This document shows, in pieces, positions 1-9,198 of a DNA stretch of 33,007 nt; position 1 is the first letter of the stretch; every line of letters begins with the position of its first letter. This DNA comes from Oscillospiraceae bacterium (GTDB taxonomy: Bacteria; Bacillota; Clostridia; Oscillospirales; CAG-272): assembly GCA_015065335.1 (NCBI GenBank), contig SVQM01000012.1, positions 1 through 33,007 of the forward strand, read 5' to 3'. The notes under the pieces are model-generated. The model worked only from the letters and a program-made list of their open reading frames with translations. It was not told where the DNA came from and ran no database searches. A program made the position numbers and the translations under genes.

Positions 1-603
1 ATAGGCGGAAGTGCAACCTGTACAGCTAAGGCGATATGTGATGTGTGCGGACAGAGCTACGGTGATATCGCACCCGATAATCATGACATCGTAAAGTATG
101 ACGGAAAGGCTCCTACCTGTGTAGATGGCGGATACAAGGCATACGAGAGCTGTACAAGATGTGACTATACCACCTATGAGGAGATTCCCGCAACGGGAGC
201 TCATGCAGGCGGCAGTGCAACCTGTACCGATAAGGCTATCTGTGATGTGTGCGGACAGAGCTACGGTGATATCGCTCCCGATAATCATACTGAAACAGAA
301 ATACGCAATGCTGTTGAGGCTACCGGTACTACTGATGGATATACCGGAGATACCTATTGTAAGGACTGTAACACCAAGCTGTCCGACGGTGAGGTTATTC
401 CCAAATTATCTGTTCCCGGAGATGTGAACGGTGACGGTAAGGTAAATCTGAATGATGTTTCACTTATCCTCAAGAACATCGCCAAGTGGAATGTAACAAT
501 GGATGCTGATGCAGCAGACGTTAACGATGATGGTAAGGTGAATCTGAATGATGTGTCTCTTATTCTTAAATATATTGCAAAGTGGGATATAACTCTTAAG
601 TAA
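1..603 (+). CDS. 5'-truncated cell-surface protein with Cys-rich (CxxC) repeats and C-terminal type I dockerin-like module
   Basis: Frame 1 is open from base 1, so the listed GTG at 43 is probably not the true start. Repeats of the form GGSATCT.KAICDVCGQSYGDIAPDNH are present. The C-terminus PGDVNGDGKVNLNDVSLILKNIAKW...ADVNDDGKVNLNDVSLILKYIAKW is a duplicated dockerin Ca-binding motif. Confidence 0.85.
   Translation: MGGSATCTAKAICDVCGQSYGDIAPDNHDIVKYDGKAPTCVDGGYKAYESCTRCDYTTYEEIPATGAHAGGSATCTDKAICDVCGQSYGDIAPDNHTETEIRNAVEATGTTDGYTGDTYCKDCNTKLSDGEVIPKLSVPGDVNGDGKVNLNDVSLILKNIAKWNVTMDADAADVNDDGKVNLNDVSLILKYIAKWDITLK
4..288 (+). repeat. Two copies of an approximately 81-bp in-frame repeat at 4-84 and 208-288, spaced by 204 bp
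   Basis: Nearly identical DNA 'ggcgg.agtgcaacctgtac...aaggc.at.tgtgatgtgtgcggacagagctacggtgatatcgc.cccgataatcat' at both positions. Confidence 0.85.
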
Positions 604-621
604 TAAAGAAAGGACTGCAAA

Positions 622-2322
622 ATGAAAAAAGCATTATCGTTTTTTCTCTCGCTTGTTCTTCTGTTTTCTGTAATAACTGCCAATGAGGCTATTGCAGAAG
701 ATTATCTCATGATCGATGAACATTGCCCTATGTGCGGACATATAATGTCTGCAGGATATATTGAACCTACATGTGTTACAGACGGCTATATAGTATGGGA
801 ATGTTCAAATTGCGGTGCAAGTTTTACTGAAGAATTACCTGATTTTCCCGATGCTTCTTTACACAGGTGGGATTTGAGGGAGACATTAGAGCCTAACTGC
901 TATGAAGAAGGGTATGAGTTCTATGTTTGTTATATATGCGGAGAGGAAAAATACGAATACTTTGCTATTCCTCCTCATTACTTTGTAGAATATAAAGGCA
1001 AAGAGCCAACCTGTACGGAAAACGGCTGGTACCCCTACGAAGAATGTATAAGATGTGGCTATTCCACATATGAGCCGATTCCTGCACCGGGACATGACTT
1101 TGTGTTTTACCCTTATTCCACACCCAAATGTTTTACCGGAGGAGTGCAGACGGGTGAATATGTGTGTGATATATGCGGATACACAGAAGGTGTTGACGCA
1201 CCAATGGTAATAAGGCATGTGGATTTGCGTCCTGTATATACCGTAGAGCCTACTTGTGTTGATGATGGTTATACTGAGTACGAATGCTATGAATGTTTCA
1301 GAGGCTATGAAACTGAAACCATTCCCGCTACAGGTATTCACACCCCCGGTGATTGGGCAACTGTGAGTGAACCTACTGTTACCACGGAAGGACTTCGCAC
1401 AAAGTCCTGTACTGTTTGTAATACCGTGCTTGAATCTGAAGTGATCCCCATGATCGCTGTCGACAACGGTTCTGTAACTGTTACATCAGAGTATGATACC
1501 GTTATGGTTGGTCAGACATTTGATGTTTATGTATCCGTAAGTGACTGTGAGCCGGTTAAATCAATTGCATTTGTACCCATATATGATGTTGATGTGTTTG
1601 AGCTTGTATCAGCGGAATGGCTTACTTCTGCCACGATACAGATAACCGAGCCCGAGATCGTATCTGCATGGATGAATCCTACCGATATCAACGGTAATGT
1701 TCTGAAGCTTGTTCTAAGAGCAAAGGATGTTGCAGATAGCAGCATGATCTCCGCTAAGACGTATTATCATAATACCGAGCATATAACGCTTGACTCTGTT
1801 CCGGATAGTGTGAATGTTATTGAATGTATTCATGAGCATTACAGCATTGTCCCCGGCGATGAGTCTTTCCATGTAAATATCTGTGATCTTTGCGGATACA
1901 GCTTTGAATCAGTTCATACATATGATTTTGACTGTGATGCAAAATGTAATGATTGCGGACATACAAGAGAGGTAACACATATTCCATGTGACAGCTACGA
2001 GTTCAGCGAAACTGAGCATTGGATCAATTGTGTTGTATGCGGTGAGACTATTGAATGTCATTCTCATGAATATGACGGCGACGATGATCCTTCATGTGAT
2101 GTATGCGGATATATAAGATTGCTTCGCGGAGATATGGATGAAGACGGAGACGTTGATTCCGACGATTCAATATTACTTCTTCTTTATGTGTATGCTCCGG
2201 GATCATATGAACTGAGCCAGAATGGGGATATGGACGGAGACGGAGATGTTGATTCCGATGATTCAATAAGGATACTTCTTTATATCTATTTTCCCACGGA
2301 ATATCCACTCAGCAGTTTCTGA
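622..2322 (+). CDS. Secreted Cys-rich repeat protein with cohesin-like domain and C-terminal dockerin-like module
   Basis: Signal peptide MKKALSFFLSLVLLFSVITANEAIA. Multiple 'EPTC..(D/E)GY..YEC..C' repeats. Cohesin-like stretch VGQTFDVYVSVSDCEPVKSIAFVPIYDVDVFELVSAEW...NGNVLKLVLRAKD. C-terminal GDMDEDGDVDSDDSI...GDMDGDGDVDSDDSI. AAAGGA RBS upstream. Confidence 0.82.
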   Translation: MKKALSFFLSLVLLFSVITANEAIAEDYLMIDEHCPMCGHIMSAGYIEPTCVTDGYIVWECSNCGASFTEELPDFPDASLHRWDLRETLEPNCYEEGYEFYVCYICGEEKYEYFAIPPHYFVEYKGKEPTCTENGWYPYEECIRCGYSTYEPIPAPGHDFVFYPYSTPKCFTGGVQTGEYVCDICGYTEGVDAPMVIRHVDLRPVYTVEPTCVDDGYTEYECYECFRGYETETIPATGIHTPGDWATVSEPTVTTEGLRTKSCTVCNTVLESEVIPMIAVDNGSVTVTSEYDTVMVGQTFDVYVSVSDCEPVKSIAFVPIYDVDVFELVSAEWLTSATIQITEPEIVSAWMNPTDINGNVLKLVLRAKDVADSSMISAKTYYHNTEHITLDSVPDSVNVIECIHEHYSIVPGDESFHVNICDLCGYSFESVHTYDFDCDAKCNDCGHTREVTHIPCDSYEFSETEHWINCVVCGETIECHSHEYDGDDDPSCDVCGYIRLLRGDMDEDGDVDSDDSILLLLYVYAPGSYELSQNGDMDGDGDVDSDDSIRILLYIYFPTEYPLSSF

Positions 2323-2337
2323 AGATAATATAGGTCA

Positions 2338-2370
2338 AAAGCCATCGTTTTTACGAACGATGGCTTTACT
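2338..2370 (+). terminator. Rho-independent terminator-like hairpin
   Basis: AAAGCCATCGTT / AACGATGGCTTT perfect 12-bp stem between convergent genes. Confidence 0.75.
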
Positions 2371-2394
2371 TATACTGCAAGAAATTCTGAATAA

Positions 2395-2886
2395 TTATTT
2401 GATCTTTGACTTGAACATATCTGCAGCTTCTTCAATTGAGATACTGAGAATATGTGAAATTTCGCCGAATAATATCCTCTCGCAATCAGCGAGAGCTTTT
2501 TCGTCAGATGCATGAAGTTTTTTATTTGTATCTGACAGCTCGTCTTTTCTTTTATACAATAATCTTAATGTTGCAGATAGCTCAGCGGTATCACATCTTT
2601 TGAGAATTGCAGAAAAACAGTCCCGTCTTTCGTGATCATTTTCTATCCATGAAACTGTCGGACAGTTATGAAAAGTTAAGATCCTGTCAAGCTCTTCTTT
2701 AGTAATGACTTTTCTCATCGTGACTTTTACGTTGTTAACGGGACAAAAGATCATCGAACCCTTGGATTGTAGTGGTCTTAGAATATAATATGTTTCTTTT
2801 TTGCCAAGAAAATCTTCAAGACGTATATCTTCGATTATGCAAATACCGGTATTTCCGTAAATGACGTTGTCTCCTACATTGAACAT
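2395..2886 (-). CDS. CarD/CdnL-TRCF-like domain transcriptional regulator
   Basis: N-terminus MFNVGDNVIYGNTGICIIEDI...GKKETYYILRPLQSKGSMIFCPVNNVKVTMRKVITKEE is typical of the CarD_CdnL_TRCF family. Confidence 0.85.
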   Translation of the reverse strand: MFNVGDNVIYGNTGICIIEDIRLEDFLGKKETYYILRPLQSKGSMIFCPVNNVKVTMRKVITKEELDRILTFHNCPTVSWIENDHERRDCFSAILKRCDTAELSATLRLLYKRKDELSDTNKKLHASDEKALADCERILFGEISHILSISIEEAADMFKSKIK

Positions 2887-2936
2887 TTATTCAAGTTCCT
2901 CACTTCTATGAATAGGGATAGATTTCTCCCTATATA

Positions 2937-2966
2937 ATTGTACCATATTAAAAAAATAAATGTCAT
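2937..2966 (-). promoter_or_regulatory. Putative sigma-A promoter for the CarD-like gene (ATGACA-N18-TACAAT on the minus strand)
   Basis: Minus-strand ATGACA (2961-2966), 18-bp spacer, TACAAT (2937-2942). Followed by inverted repeat ATAGGGA/TCCCTAT at 2912-2933. Confidence 0.45.
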
Positions 2967-3090
2967 AGGCGTTCTGTACAACAAATAATTTTTTTTGAGA
3001 CAGGCTTGTTACAATAATTAACAATTATCTTCAGAAGAGAGAAATATATAAAAACAGGTAATATTTCGGCATAATTACAAAAAAACCTAT

Positions 3091-3118
3091 TTACGAACGC
3101 AGAAAGTTGTGATATAAT
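3091..3118 (+). promoter_or_regulatory. Putative sigma-A promoter upstream of the cytidylate kinase-like gene
   Basis: TTACGA (3091-3096), 16-bp spacer, perfect TATAAT (3113-3118). Confidence 0.4.
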
Positions 3119-3153
3119 ATATATAATAAAACTTTTTGAGAGGAGTATTACCT

Positions 3154-3765
3154 ATGGCAAGCAAGATCATTACCATAGCAAGACAGTACGGCAGTGGCGG
3201 AAGGGAGATAGGGCATATTCTCGCCGAACAATGCGGTTTTGAATTTTATGATAATAACCTTATTACGCTTTCTGCTCAAAAGATAGGTCTTGATGCAGGC
3301 AGACTTACCGAAGCAGATGAAAAGATTCCCAACAGTATTCTTTACACTCTTGCGATAGGATCCTCAATGTACAGCGGCATGCATAATCATAATTTTCAGC
3401 CTGTCAATGATAAGCTGTTTGTTGCACAGTCCGATATTATAGAAGAGATCGCAAAAGGTGAAAAAGGTGCTGTTATCGTAGGCAGATGTGCAGATTATGT
3501 TCTTGAGGGAAGGGAGGATGTTACAAGAATCTTCCTCTACGCTGATTTTGACCGCCGTGTTGCCGAGATCGCACGAAGACATAATATAAAACTCTCAGAT
3601 GCTAAACCTCTTGTTGTAAAGACTGATAAGCGCCGTGCTAATTATTACAATTATTATACGGGTAAAAAATGGGGTAAGCTTGAAAATTATGATATGGCAC
3701 TGTGTACTGATAATCATACTCATGAGGAGATATGCTCAATAATAAAAGTTCTTGCAGGAATATAA
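3154..3765 (+). CDS. Cytidylate kinase-like family protein
   Basis: MASKIITIARQYGSGGREIGHILAEQCGFEFYDNNLI: P-loop-like motif of the Cytidylate_kin2 family. ATG at 3154 preceded by GAGAGGAG RBS; the TTG at 3136 is less likely. Confidence 0.85.
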   Translation: MASKIITIARQYGSGGREIGHILAEQCGFEFYDNNLITLSAQKIGLDAGRLTEADEKIPNSILYTLAIGSSMYSGMHNHNFQPVNDKLFVAQSDIIEEIAKGEKGAVIVGRCADYVLEGREDVTRIFLYADFDRRVAEIARRHNIKLSDAKPLVVKTDKRRANYYNYYTGKKWGKLENYDMALCTDNHTHEEICSIIKVLAGI

Positions 3766-3771
3766 AAAACG

Positions 3772-3801
3772 ATCCCATCGGAAGAAACCGATGGGATTTT
3801 T
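3772..3801 (+). terminator. Rho-independent terminator
   Basis: ATCCCATCGG-aagaaa-CCGATGGGAT followed by a T run. Confidence 0.8.
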
Positions 3802-3807
3802 GCTGTA

Positions 3808-4548
3808 TTATTTACCGCCTTTGATCTTGTAGAGCCATGTTCCAAAATAGAATTTTGGAAGCTTCATCATTCGTCCTATACGGTAAGGCTGTTTTATGAG
3901 CCTGTAAAACCATTCAAGTCCGAATTTACAGAAGAATTTCGGTGCACGTTCCACATGACCTGAGAATACGTCAAGAGATCCCCCAAGTCCCATGAGGACA
4001 TTGACCGAATCAAGCTTTTCACGATTCTCGTATATCCATTTTTCTTGCGCAGGAGCCCCGAGACAAACAAAAAGGATAGATGCACCTGATTTTTTGATCT
4101 CCTCGATCACGGCATCATTTTCTTCACCGCTTTTTTTGAAATAGCCATCATGAATTCCGCATACAACAAGATCAGGATATTTTTCCTTCATTTTTGCGGC
4201 GGCTTCATCGGCGATACCCGGCTTTCCGCCCATGAAGAATACAGGGATGTCTGCATTGGCAACAGACAAGAGCTTTTCACCGAGTTCGATTCCGGGAACA
4301 CGCTCCTTTATCGGAAGCTTAAGTATCTTTGCGGCTTTGATAACACCTATTCCGTCGGGGATGATCACTTCAGCGGAATTTATGACATCATATAGTGAGT
4401 TATCATCAATACAAAGCTGAACGATCTCGGAATTAGGTGTATAAACTGCAGTCTGCTTACCGTCTTTTATTCTTTTCAGAATATGATCTGTTATTTCTTC
4501 AAGGGATCCGGGTGTAAAGTTAACCCCTCTAAGCTGTACAGTGTTCAT
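3808..4548 (-). CDS. WecG/TagA/CpsF family glycosyltransferase
   Basis: TPNSEIVQLC, IIPDGIGVIKAAKILKLPIKERVPGIEL, LFVCLGAPAQEKWI and GLGGSLDVFSGHVERAPKFFCKFGLEWFYRL are diagnostic family motifs. AAGGAG RBS. Confidence 0.92.
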   Translation of the reverse strand: MNTVQLRGVNFTPGSLEEITDHILKRIKDGKQTAVYTPNSEIVQLCIDDNSLYDVINSAEVIIPDGIGVIKAAKILKLPIKERVPGIELGEKLLSVANADIPVFFMGGKPGIADEAAAKMKEKYPDLVVCGIHDGYFKKSGEENDAVIEEIKKSGASILFVCLGAPAQEKWIYENREKLDSVNVLMGLGGSLDVFSGHVERAPKFFCKFGLEWFYRLIKQPYRIGRMMKLPKFYFGTWLYKIKGGK

Positions 4549-4575
4549 AATGTCTCCTTAAATTACACAAAAGCA

Positions 4576-4599
4576 ATGCGCGAAGAAAACTTCGCGCAT
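4576..4599 (-). terminator. Hairpin between ACP and TagA-like genes (possible terminator or attenuator)
   Basis: ATGCGCGAAG-AAAA-CTTCGCGCAT perfect 10-bp stem, T-rich on both sides. Confidence 0.55.
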
Positions 4600-4636
4600 T
4601 TAATTTTTGGACACAATGCGGAAATACCGCAACTTG

Positions 4637-4864
4637 TTATTCTTCTATGGATGAAAGATAATTTACGATGTCTCCAACGGTAATAAAATTACGTATATCC
4701 TCATCACCGATTTCAATATCAAACTTTTCCTCACAGAGAAGGATAAGATCAGCAAGCTCAAGAGAGTTTACACCGAGATCGGCTACAAGCTCTGCATTCA
4801 TGGTAATATCATCTGCACTTACAGACAGCTCATTTACAAGCATGTTTTTGACCTGTTCAAACAT
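4637..4864 (-). CDS. acpP: Acyl carrier protein
   Basis: 75 aa with the phosphopantetheine attachment motif DLGVNSLELADL. Strong GGGAGGTGA RBS. Confidence 0.88.
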   Translation of the reverse strand: MFEQVKNMLVNELSVSADDITMNAELVADLGVNSLELADLILLCEEKFDIEIGDEDIRNFITVGDIVNYLSSIEE

Positions 4865-4925
4865 TTAGTTCACCTCCCTTATGAAAATATTGGATCAACG
4901 TATATATTATAACCTAAAACAAAAC

Positions 4926-6641
4926 TTATTTCAATAGGAAACGCTTTATTTTTTTGGAAGGTGTTTTTTCAAATTCCTCATCTCTTACCTCAAACTTGTT
5001 AATATGCTTGTAAGAGGGGAGAGTTTTGTTGATCTGAGTGATACCGCTTTTGATAGTATCACATACCTTTTCATGATCAAAATCTTCACCTACAACTTCA
5101 ACATCAGGGAAAATAAGTGCCGTAATAATAATATCACCTGTGTTTTTGTCAGTGCGAGCAAGAACGACGGATTCCTTTATTTCAGGGATCTTTGAGAGTC
5201 TTTCCTCAAGCTCCTCGGGGAACACATTCTTACCATTGGAAGCGATAATGACATTCTTTTTTCTTCCGGTAATTGTGATATAACCCTTTTTGTCCATGCG
5301 GCCGATATCTCCGGTACGGAACCATCCGTCATCGGTAAATACCTCAGCGGTAGCCTCGGGATTCTCATAATAACCCATCATTACGTTGCCACCCTTGACG
5401 AGGATCTCACCTTCGCCTTCAGCACAGCCTTCCATCTGCTCAATACGAACCTCGCAGTCTGTTACAGGCTGACCGACAGTGTCAAAGCTTACCTTACCGG
5501 GAACATTAACAGAGATAAGGGGAGAGCACTCTGTGATTCCGTAACCCTGAAGCACGGTAATACCGAAAGAATAGAAATCTTTGATGATCTGAGGATCGAG
5601 GGGAGCACCGCCTACAATAACACTTTTAAGCCTGCCTCCGAATACGTCTGTGATCTCTGAGAAAAACTTACTTCTCATGTCGACACCGGTACGGAGGAGA
5701 GCATCACTTATCTTCATTGCAGATCGCACCTTTTTCTCGATGCCCTTTTTGCGGATAGTCTCCCATATCTTTTTGTGGATAGTCTCAAGGAAGAGGGGAA
5801 CGAGCACAAGAAGAGTGGGCTTGAATTCCTTGAAGTTTCTTGTGGCATATCTTATAGATTCATTTATATAAGTGGTCATACCGAGGTTTGATGCTGCAAT
5901 ATGCATGGTGGTAAGCTCAAATGTATGATGGATGGGAAGAACAGATACATTTGAGTCCTTAGAATCGTATCTTGTGCACTGACAACACGCATTCGCAGCA
6001 GTATGGAGATTGCGGTGAGAAAGCATAACACCCTTGCTTGTTCCGGTAGTACCGGAGGTGAAGAGGAGAGCGCACATATCGTCCATGGGGATAACAAAAT
6101 CCTCAAAGGAGGTATCACCGTCTGCCATTCTGGAAGCACCGTTCGCAAGACATCTTGCCATGGAACGGATCTTCGGAGAGGAGGTATCCTCGGTCTCGGG
6201 CTTTATGACAATGAGTCTCTTAAGAAAATCAAGATCGTCAATACGCTCGGTAAATCGCTTGTTGAAGCATTCGGTATATACTACGGCACTGCAATCTGCG
6301 ATCTTCATGAATTCGATTATCTGGTCCATCTCAAGCTCTTTGTCAAGAGGAACAGCAACACAACCGCTGCAAATAATGGCATTGAACGCAACTACCCACA
6401 TGGGATGGGTATCACCAATAATGGCGATCCTCTTTCCTGCAAGTGAGGAATTCATAAGATAGGTGGCAAATGACTGTATATCACGCCAAAGCTCATTATA
6501 AGAATACTCTTTAAGATGCCCATCCTCACGATACTGATACCGTGCCTTGTCACCGAAAGCTTCGGCGCTTGTACGGAAAAGATCTCTGATATCTTTAAAT
6601 TTTTTAGGGGGGGCAGCGTGGAGATTGTTATAGGTTCTCAT
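4926..6641 (-). CDS. AMP-forming acyl-CoA/acyl-ACP ligase (AMP-dependent synthetase)
   Basis: LLFTSGTTGTSKGVMLSHRN, GYGITECSPLIS, GWFRTGDIGRMDKKGYITITGRKKNVIIASNGKNVFPEELEE: canonical adenylation motifs. Confidence 0.92.
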   Translation of the reverse strand: MRTYNNLHAAPPKKFKDIRDLFRTSAEAFGDKARYQYREDGHLKEYSYNELWRDIQSFATYLMNSSLAGKRIAIIGDTHPMWVVAFNAIICSGCVAVPLDKELEMDQIIEFMKIADCSAVVYTECFNKRFTERIDDLDFLKRLIVIKPETEDTSSPKIRSMARCLANGASRMADGDTSFEDFVIPMDDMCALLFTSGTTGTSKGVMLSHRNLHTAANACCQCTRYDSKDSNVSVLPIHHTFELTTMHIAASNLGMTTYINESIRYATRNFKEFKPTLLVLVPLFLETIHKKIWETIRKKGIEKKVRSAMKISDALLRTGVDMRSKFFSEITDVFGGRLKSVIVGGAPLDPQIIKDFYSFGITVLQGYGITECSPLISVNVPGKVSFDTVGQPVTDCEVRIEQMEGCAEGEGEILVKGGNVMMGYYENPEATAEVFTDDGWFRTGDIGRMDKKGYITITGRKKNVIIASNGKNVFPEELEERLSKIPEIKESVVLARTDKNTGDIIITALIFPDVEVVGEDFDHEKVCDTIKSGITQINKTLPSYKHINKFEVRDEEFEKTPSKKIKRFLLK

Positions 6642-6902
6642 TTAATTATTACCTTTCGTTAAAAACGCCTGACCCGATAAGGATAAGGCGAAAACTAAGA
6701 TCTGATGTTGTATCTATTATACTTTTTTAAGTCCGTCGTGTCAAGGATATTTCATCGGTTATTCTCCCAAATAAAGGGATTTGGGCAAATATTTAAAATT
6801 GATTTTAGATTTTGTAATTTATTTTTGCCGTTTCTTAACGATAATTTAAGAAATAAATGACGATAAAAATTACAATAATGAAGAAAATTTATAATATCCT
6901 TA

Positions 6903-6931
6903 TTGATTTCCGTCGTTCTATGTTATATAAT
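6903..6931 (+). promoter_or_regulatory. Putative sigma-A promoter TTGATT-N17-TATAAT
   Basis: TTGATT 6903-6908, 17-bp spacer, TATAAT 6926-6931, upstream of the ATG at 6978. Confidence 0.65.
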
Positions 6932-6977
6932 TTACAGAGTACACTCAGACAATACATATTCCGGAGGAATAGAAAAA

Positions 6978-7844
6978 ATGAAAACTTGTGTAAGCTCATA
7001 CAGCTATGGTGGATACAACTCCGACGAGAAGCTTGGTATCTACGGTATTATCGAACATGCAAAGAAGACCGGCTTTGACGGTATAGAGTTTGTTGAGGGC
7101 GGATGGCAGAACGATCCCGACGGTGCAAAAAAGATCCGTGAGCACTGTGAGAAGGTTGGGATCACTCCCGTCGCATTCCTCGTCGGTGCCGATTTTATCA
7201 ACTGGGGCTCCGAGGACGGAAAAGAGGAGATCGCTCGAATCAAGGGACTCATCGATACTGCAGAGGCTCTCGGAGTTAAGATGCTCCGTCACGATGTTAC
7301 AGGCGGAGTTCGTTCAAGAAAGTACGGCATCGGTTATGACGATCTTCTTCCTACTCTTGCAGAGCGTATCCGTGAGGTGACAGAGTATGCGGCAGAGAAG
7401 GGTATTCGTACCATGACTGAGAACCACGGTTTCTTCTCACAGGATGCAAATCGTGTTGAGAAGCTCATCAACGCAGTAGGACATCCCAATTTCGGTGCTC
7501 TTATCGATATGGGTAACTTCCTTTGTGCAGACGAGAACCCCAATGTTTCCGTTGGAATCATGGCACCCTATGCGTTCCATGTTCATGCGAAGGACTTCTT
7601 CATCAAGGACGGTCTTGAGCCTAATCCCGGTGACGGATGGTTCATGTCCAGAGCAGGAAATTATCTCCGTGGAGCTATTATCGGTCACGGTAACGCAAGA
7701 GTTGCTCAGAGCATCAGAACTATCGTGCGCTCAGGTTACGATGGGTACATCACCATCGAATTCGAGGGAATGGAAGACAATCTCGCAGGAATCGAGATCG
7801 GCTACAAGAATCTCAAGAGATTCATCGAGATGGCTCAGAATTGA
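6978..7844 (+). CDS. Sugar phosphate isomerase/epimerase (xylose isomerase-like TIM barrel)
   Basis: MKTCVSSYSYGGYNSDEKLGIYGIIEHAKKTGFDGIEFVEGGW..., TENHG, IDMGNF, HVHAKDF, GYDGYITIEFEGMED. RBS CCGGAGG before 6978; the longer ORF start at 6903 overlaps the promoter. Confidence 0.85.
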   Translation: MKTCVSSYSYGGYNSDEKLGIYGIIEHAKKTGFDGIEFVEGGWQNDPDGAKKIREHCEKVGITPVAFLVGADFINWGSEDGKEEIARIKGLIDTAEALGVKMLRHDVTGGVRSRKYGIGYDDLLPTLAERIREVTEYAAEKGIRTMTENHGFFSQDANRVEKLINAVGHPNFGALIDMGNFLCADENPNVSVGIMAPYAFHVHAKDFFIKDGLEPNPGDGWFMSRAGNYLRGAIIGHGNARVAQSIRTIVRSGYDGYITIEFEGMEDNLAGIEIGYKNLKRFIEMAQN

Positions 7845-7924
7845 CATAACGGTTATATCCCCACAAGGTTTATACTTTGTGGGGAATGCTGTAATAAAGG
7901 AATATCTGTAAGGAAAAGAAATCT

Positions 7925-8536
7925 ATGGATAAGCGAAAAAAGAGAGCTCTCATTTTTGCGGTAAGCTCAGTTGTACTTGCGATAGTATGCGGCATCTCAC
8001 TTCTTTTAATAAGCTTTTTTGAAGGAAAAGAGGAGAAAAAACCTACCAATATGTATTCCGATGAGCTACACAGCTACATTTTTTATGAGCCGGATTATGA
8101 CCTTGATGTAACAACAGTCGATGAGTATATGGAGCTTGACAGACTTCTTTACTACAAGAACGGAGCTGAAGAATACGGTATCGACGGTGATGCAGAGAAG
8201 TACGGTGCTGATATAGTATTCTTTCAGAAATATTTTGAAATAGTGATCGAGGGCAGATGGGAAGAGTATAATGAGCTTTTTACCGATCATTATTATGAGA
8301 CAAATGAGAAAAAGAATCGCTTTGCACCCCAGATGATATACGATATGCATATCGAAAAGCTTTGGGAAAAGGACGAAACGGAGGACCGACTTGCATTTAA
8401 TGTAAGCTATCGTATATATAAAAATAACGGTACCTTCAGGAATGATATCGACAGTGGTGCTTCAAAGGTTCTTTACTTTGAGCTTGTTATTGAGAACGGC
8501 GAGTACAAGATCGACAGGATCACTTACTACATCTGA
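7925..8536 (+). CDS. Hypothetical single-TM protein
   Basis: N-terminal [30 protein letters not shown] is a TM anchor or signal anchor. RBS AAGGAAAAG. The rest is not recognised. Confidence 0.65.
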   Translation: MDKRKKRALIFAVSSVVLAIVCGISLLLISFFEGKEEKKPTNMYSDELHSYIFYEPDYDLDVTTVDEYMELDRLLYYKNGAEEYGIDGDAEKYGADIVFFQKYFEIVIEGRWEEYNELFTDHYYETNEKKNRFAPQMIYDMHIEKLWEKDETEDRLAFNVSYRIYKNNGTFRNDIDSGASKVLYFELVIENGEYKIDRITYYI

Positions 8537-8568
8537 TACCAAATGGAATGCATACAGGAGAATTAAAA

Positions 8569-9198
8569 ATGGGAGAATTTTATCTTACTGATCACCCCAT
8601 GATAGTGCATAAGTTATCTGTCATGAGGATGAAGGAAACGGGTACAAAGGATTTCAGACGTCTGCTTTATGAAATATCAATGTTCATGAGTTATGAGATT
8701 ACAAGAGATCTGCCTCTTGAGGATGTTGAGATCGAAACACCGGTATCACCGATGACAGCAAAGCAGATCGCAGGAAAAAAGCTGGCAGTAGTACCTATTC
8801 TCCGAGCAGGACTTGGCATGGCTGACGGATTTTTGAATGTTGTTCCCAATGCTAAAGTCGGTCATATCGGAATGTACAGAGATCCTGAGACTCATACTCC
8901 CGTTGAGTATTACTGTAAGCTCCCCTCGGATATAGGAGAGAGACTTACGGTACTTGTGGACCCCATGCTTGCGACAGGTGGCTCTGCATCTGATGCAGTG
9001 ACGCTTCTAAAAAATAAAGGGGCAAGGACAATAAAATTCATGTGTCTCGTGGCGGCTCCCGAAGGTGTGGAAAAGCTGCGCCTGGAGCATCCGGATGTTG
9101 ATATATACTGTGCGGCTCTTGATGAGAGACTTAACGAAAAGGCGTATATCGTTCCGGGTCTCGGAGATGCGGGTGACAGGATATTCGGTACTGACTGA
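8569..9198 (+). CDS. upp: Uracil phosphoribosyltransferase
   Basis: [58 protein letters not shown] and [17 protein letters not shown] (PRPP-binding motif). RBS CAGGAG; internal ATG at 8569 preferred. Confidence 0.95.
   Translation: MGEFYLTDHPMIVHKLSVMRMKETGTKDFRRLLYEISMFMSYEITRDLPLEDVEIETPVSPMTAKQIAGKKLAVVPILRAGLGMADGFLNVVPNAKVGHIGMYRDPETHTPVEYYCKLPSDIGERLTVLVDPMLATGGSASDAVTLLKNKGARTIKFMCLVAAPEGVEKLRLEHPDVDIYCAALDERLNEKAYIVPGLGDAGDRIFGTD

Noticed and set aside
125-427. Alternative-frame ORF (100 aa) inside the first gene
   Set aside because: Overlaps a clear coding frame with repeats and a dockerin; the product has no recognisable features.
354-683. Antisense ORF 109 aa and the many other antisense ORFs (e.g. 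886-1341, 15057-15533, 16397-16786, 28036-28479)
   Set aside because: Shadow ORFs opposite strongly supported genes; no RBS and no family motifs.
1-2322. Claim that this is a cellulosome gene cluster
   Set aside because: No glycoside hydrolase or bona fide scaffoldin is visible in the window; only dockerin-like modules and one cohesin-like domain on non-enzymes.
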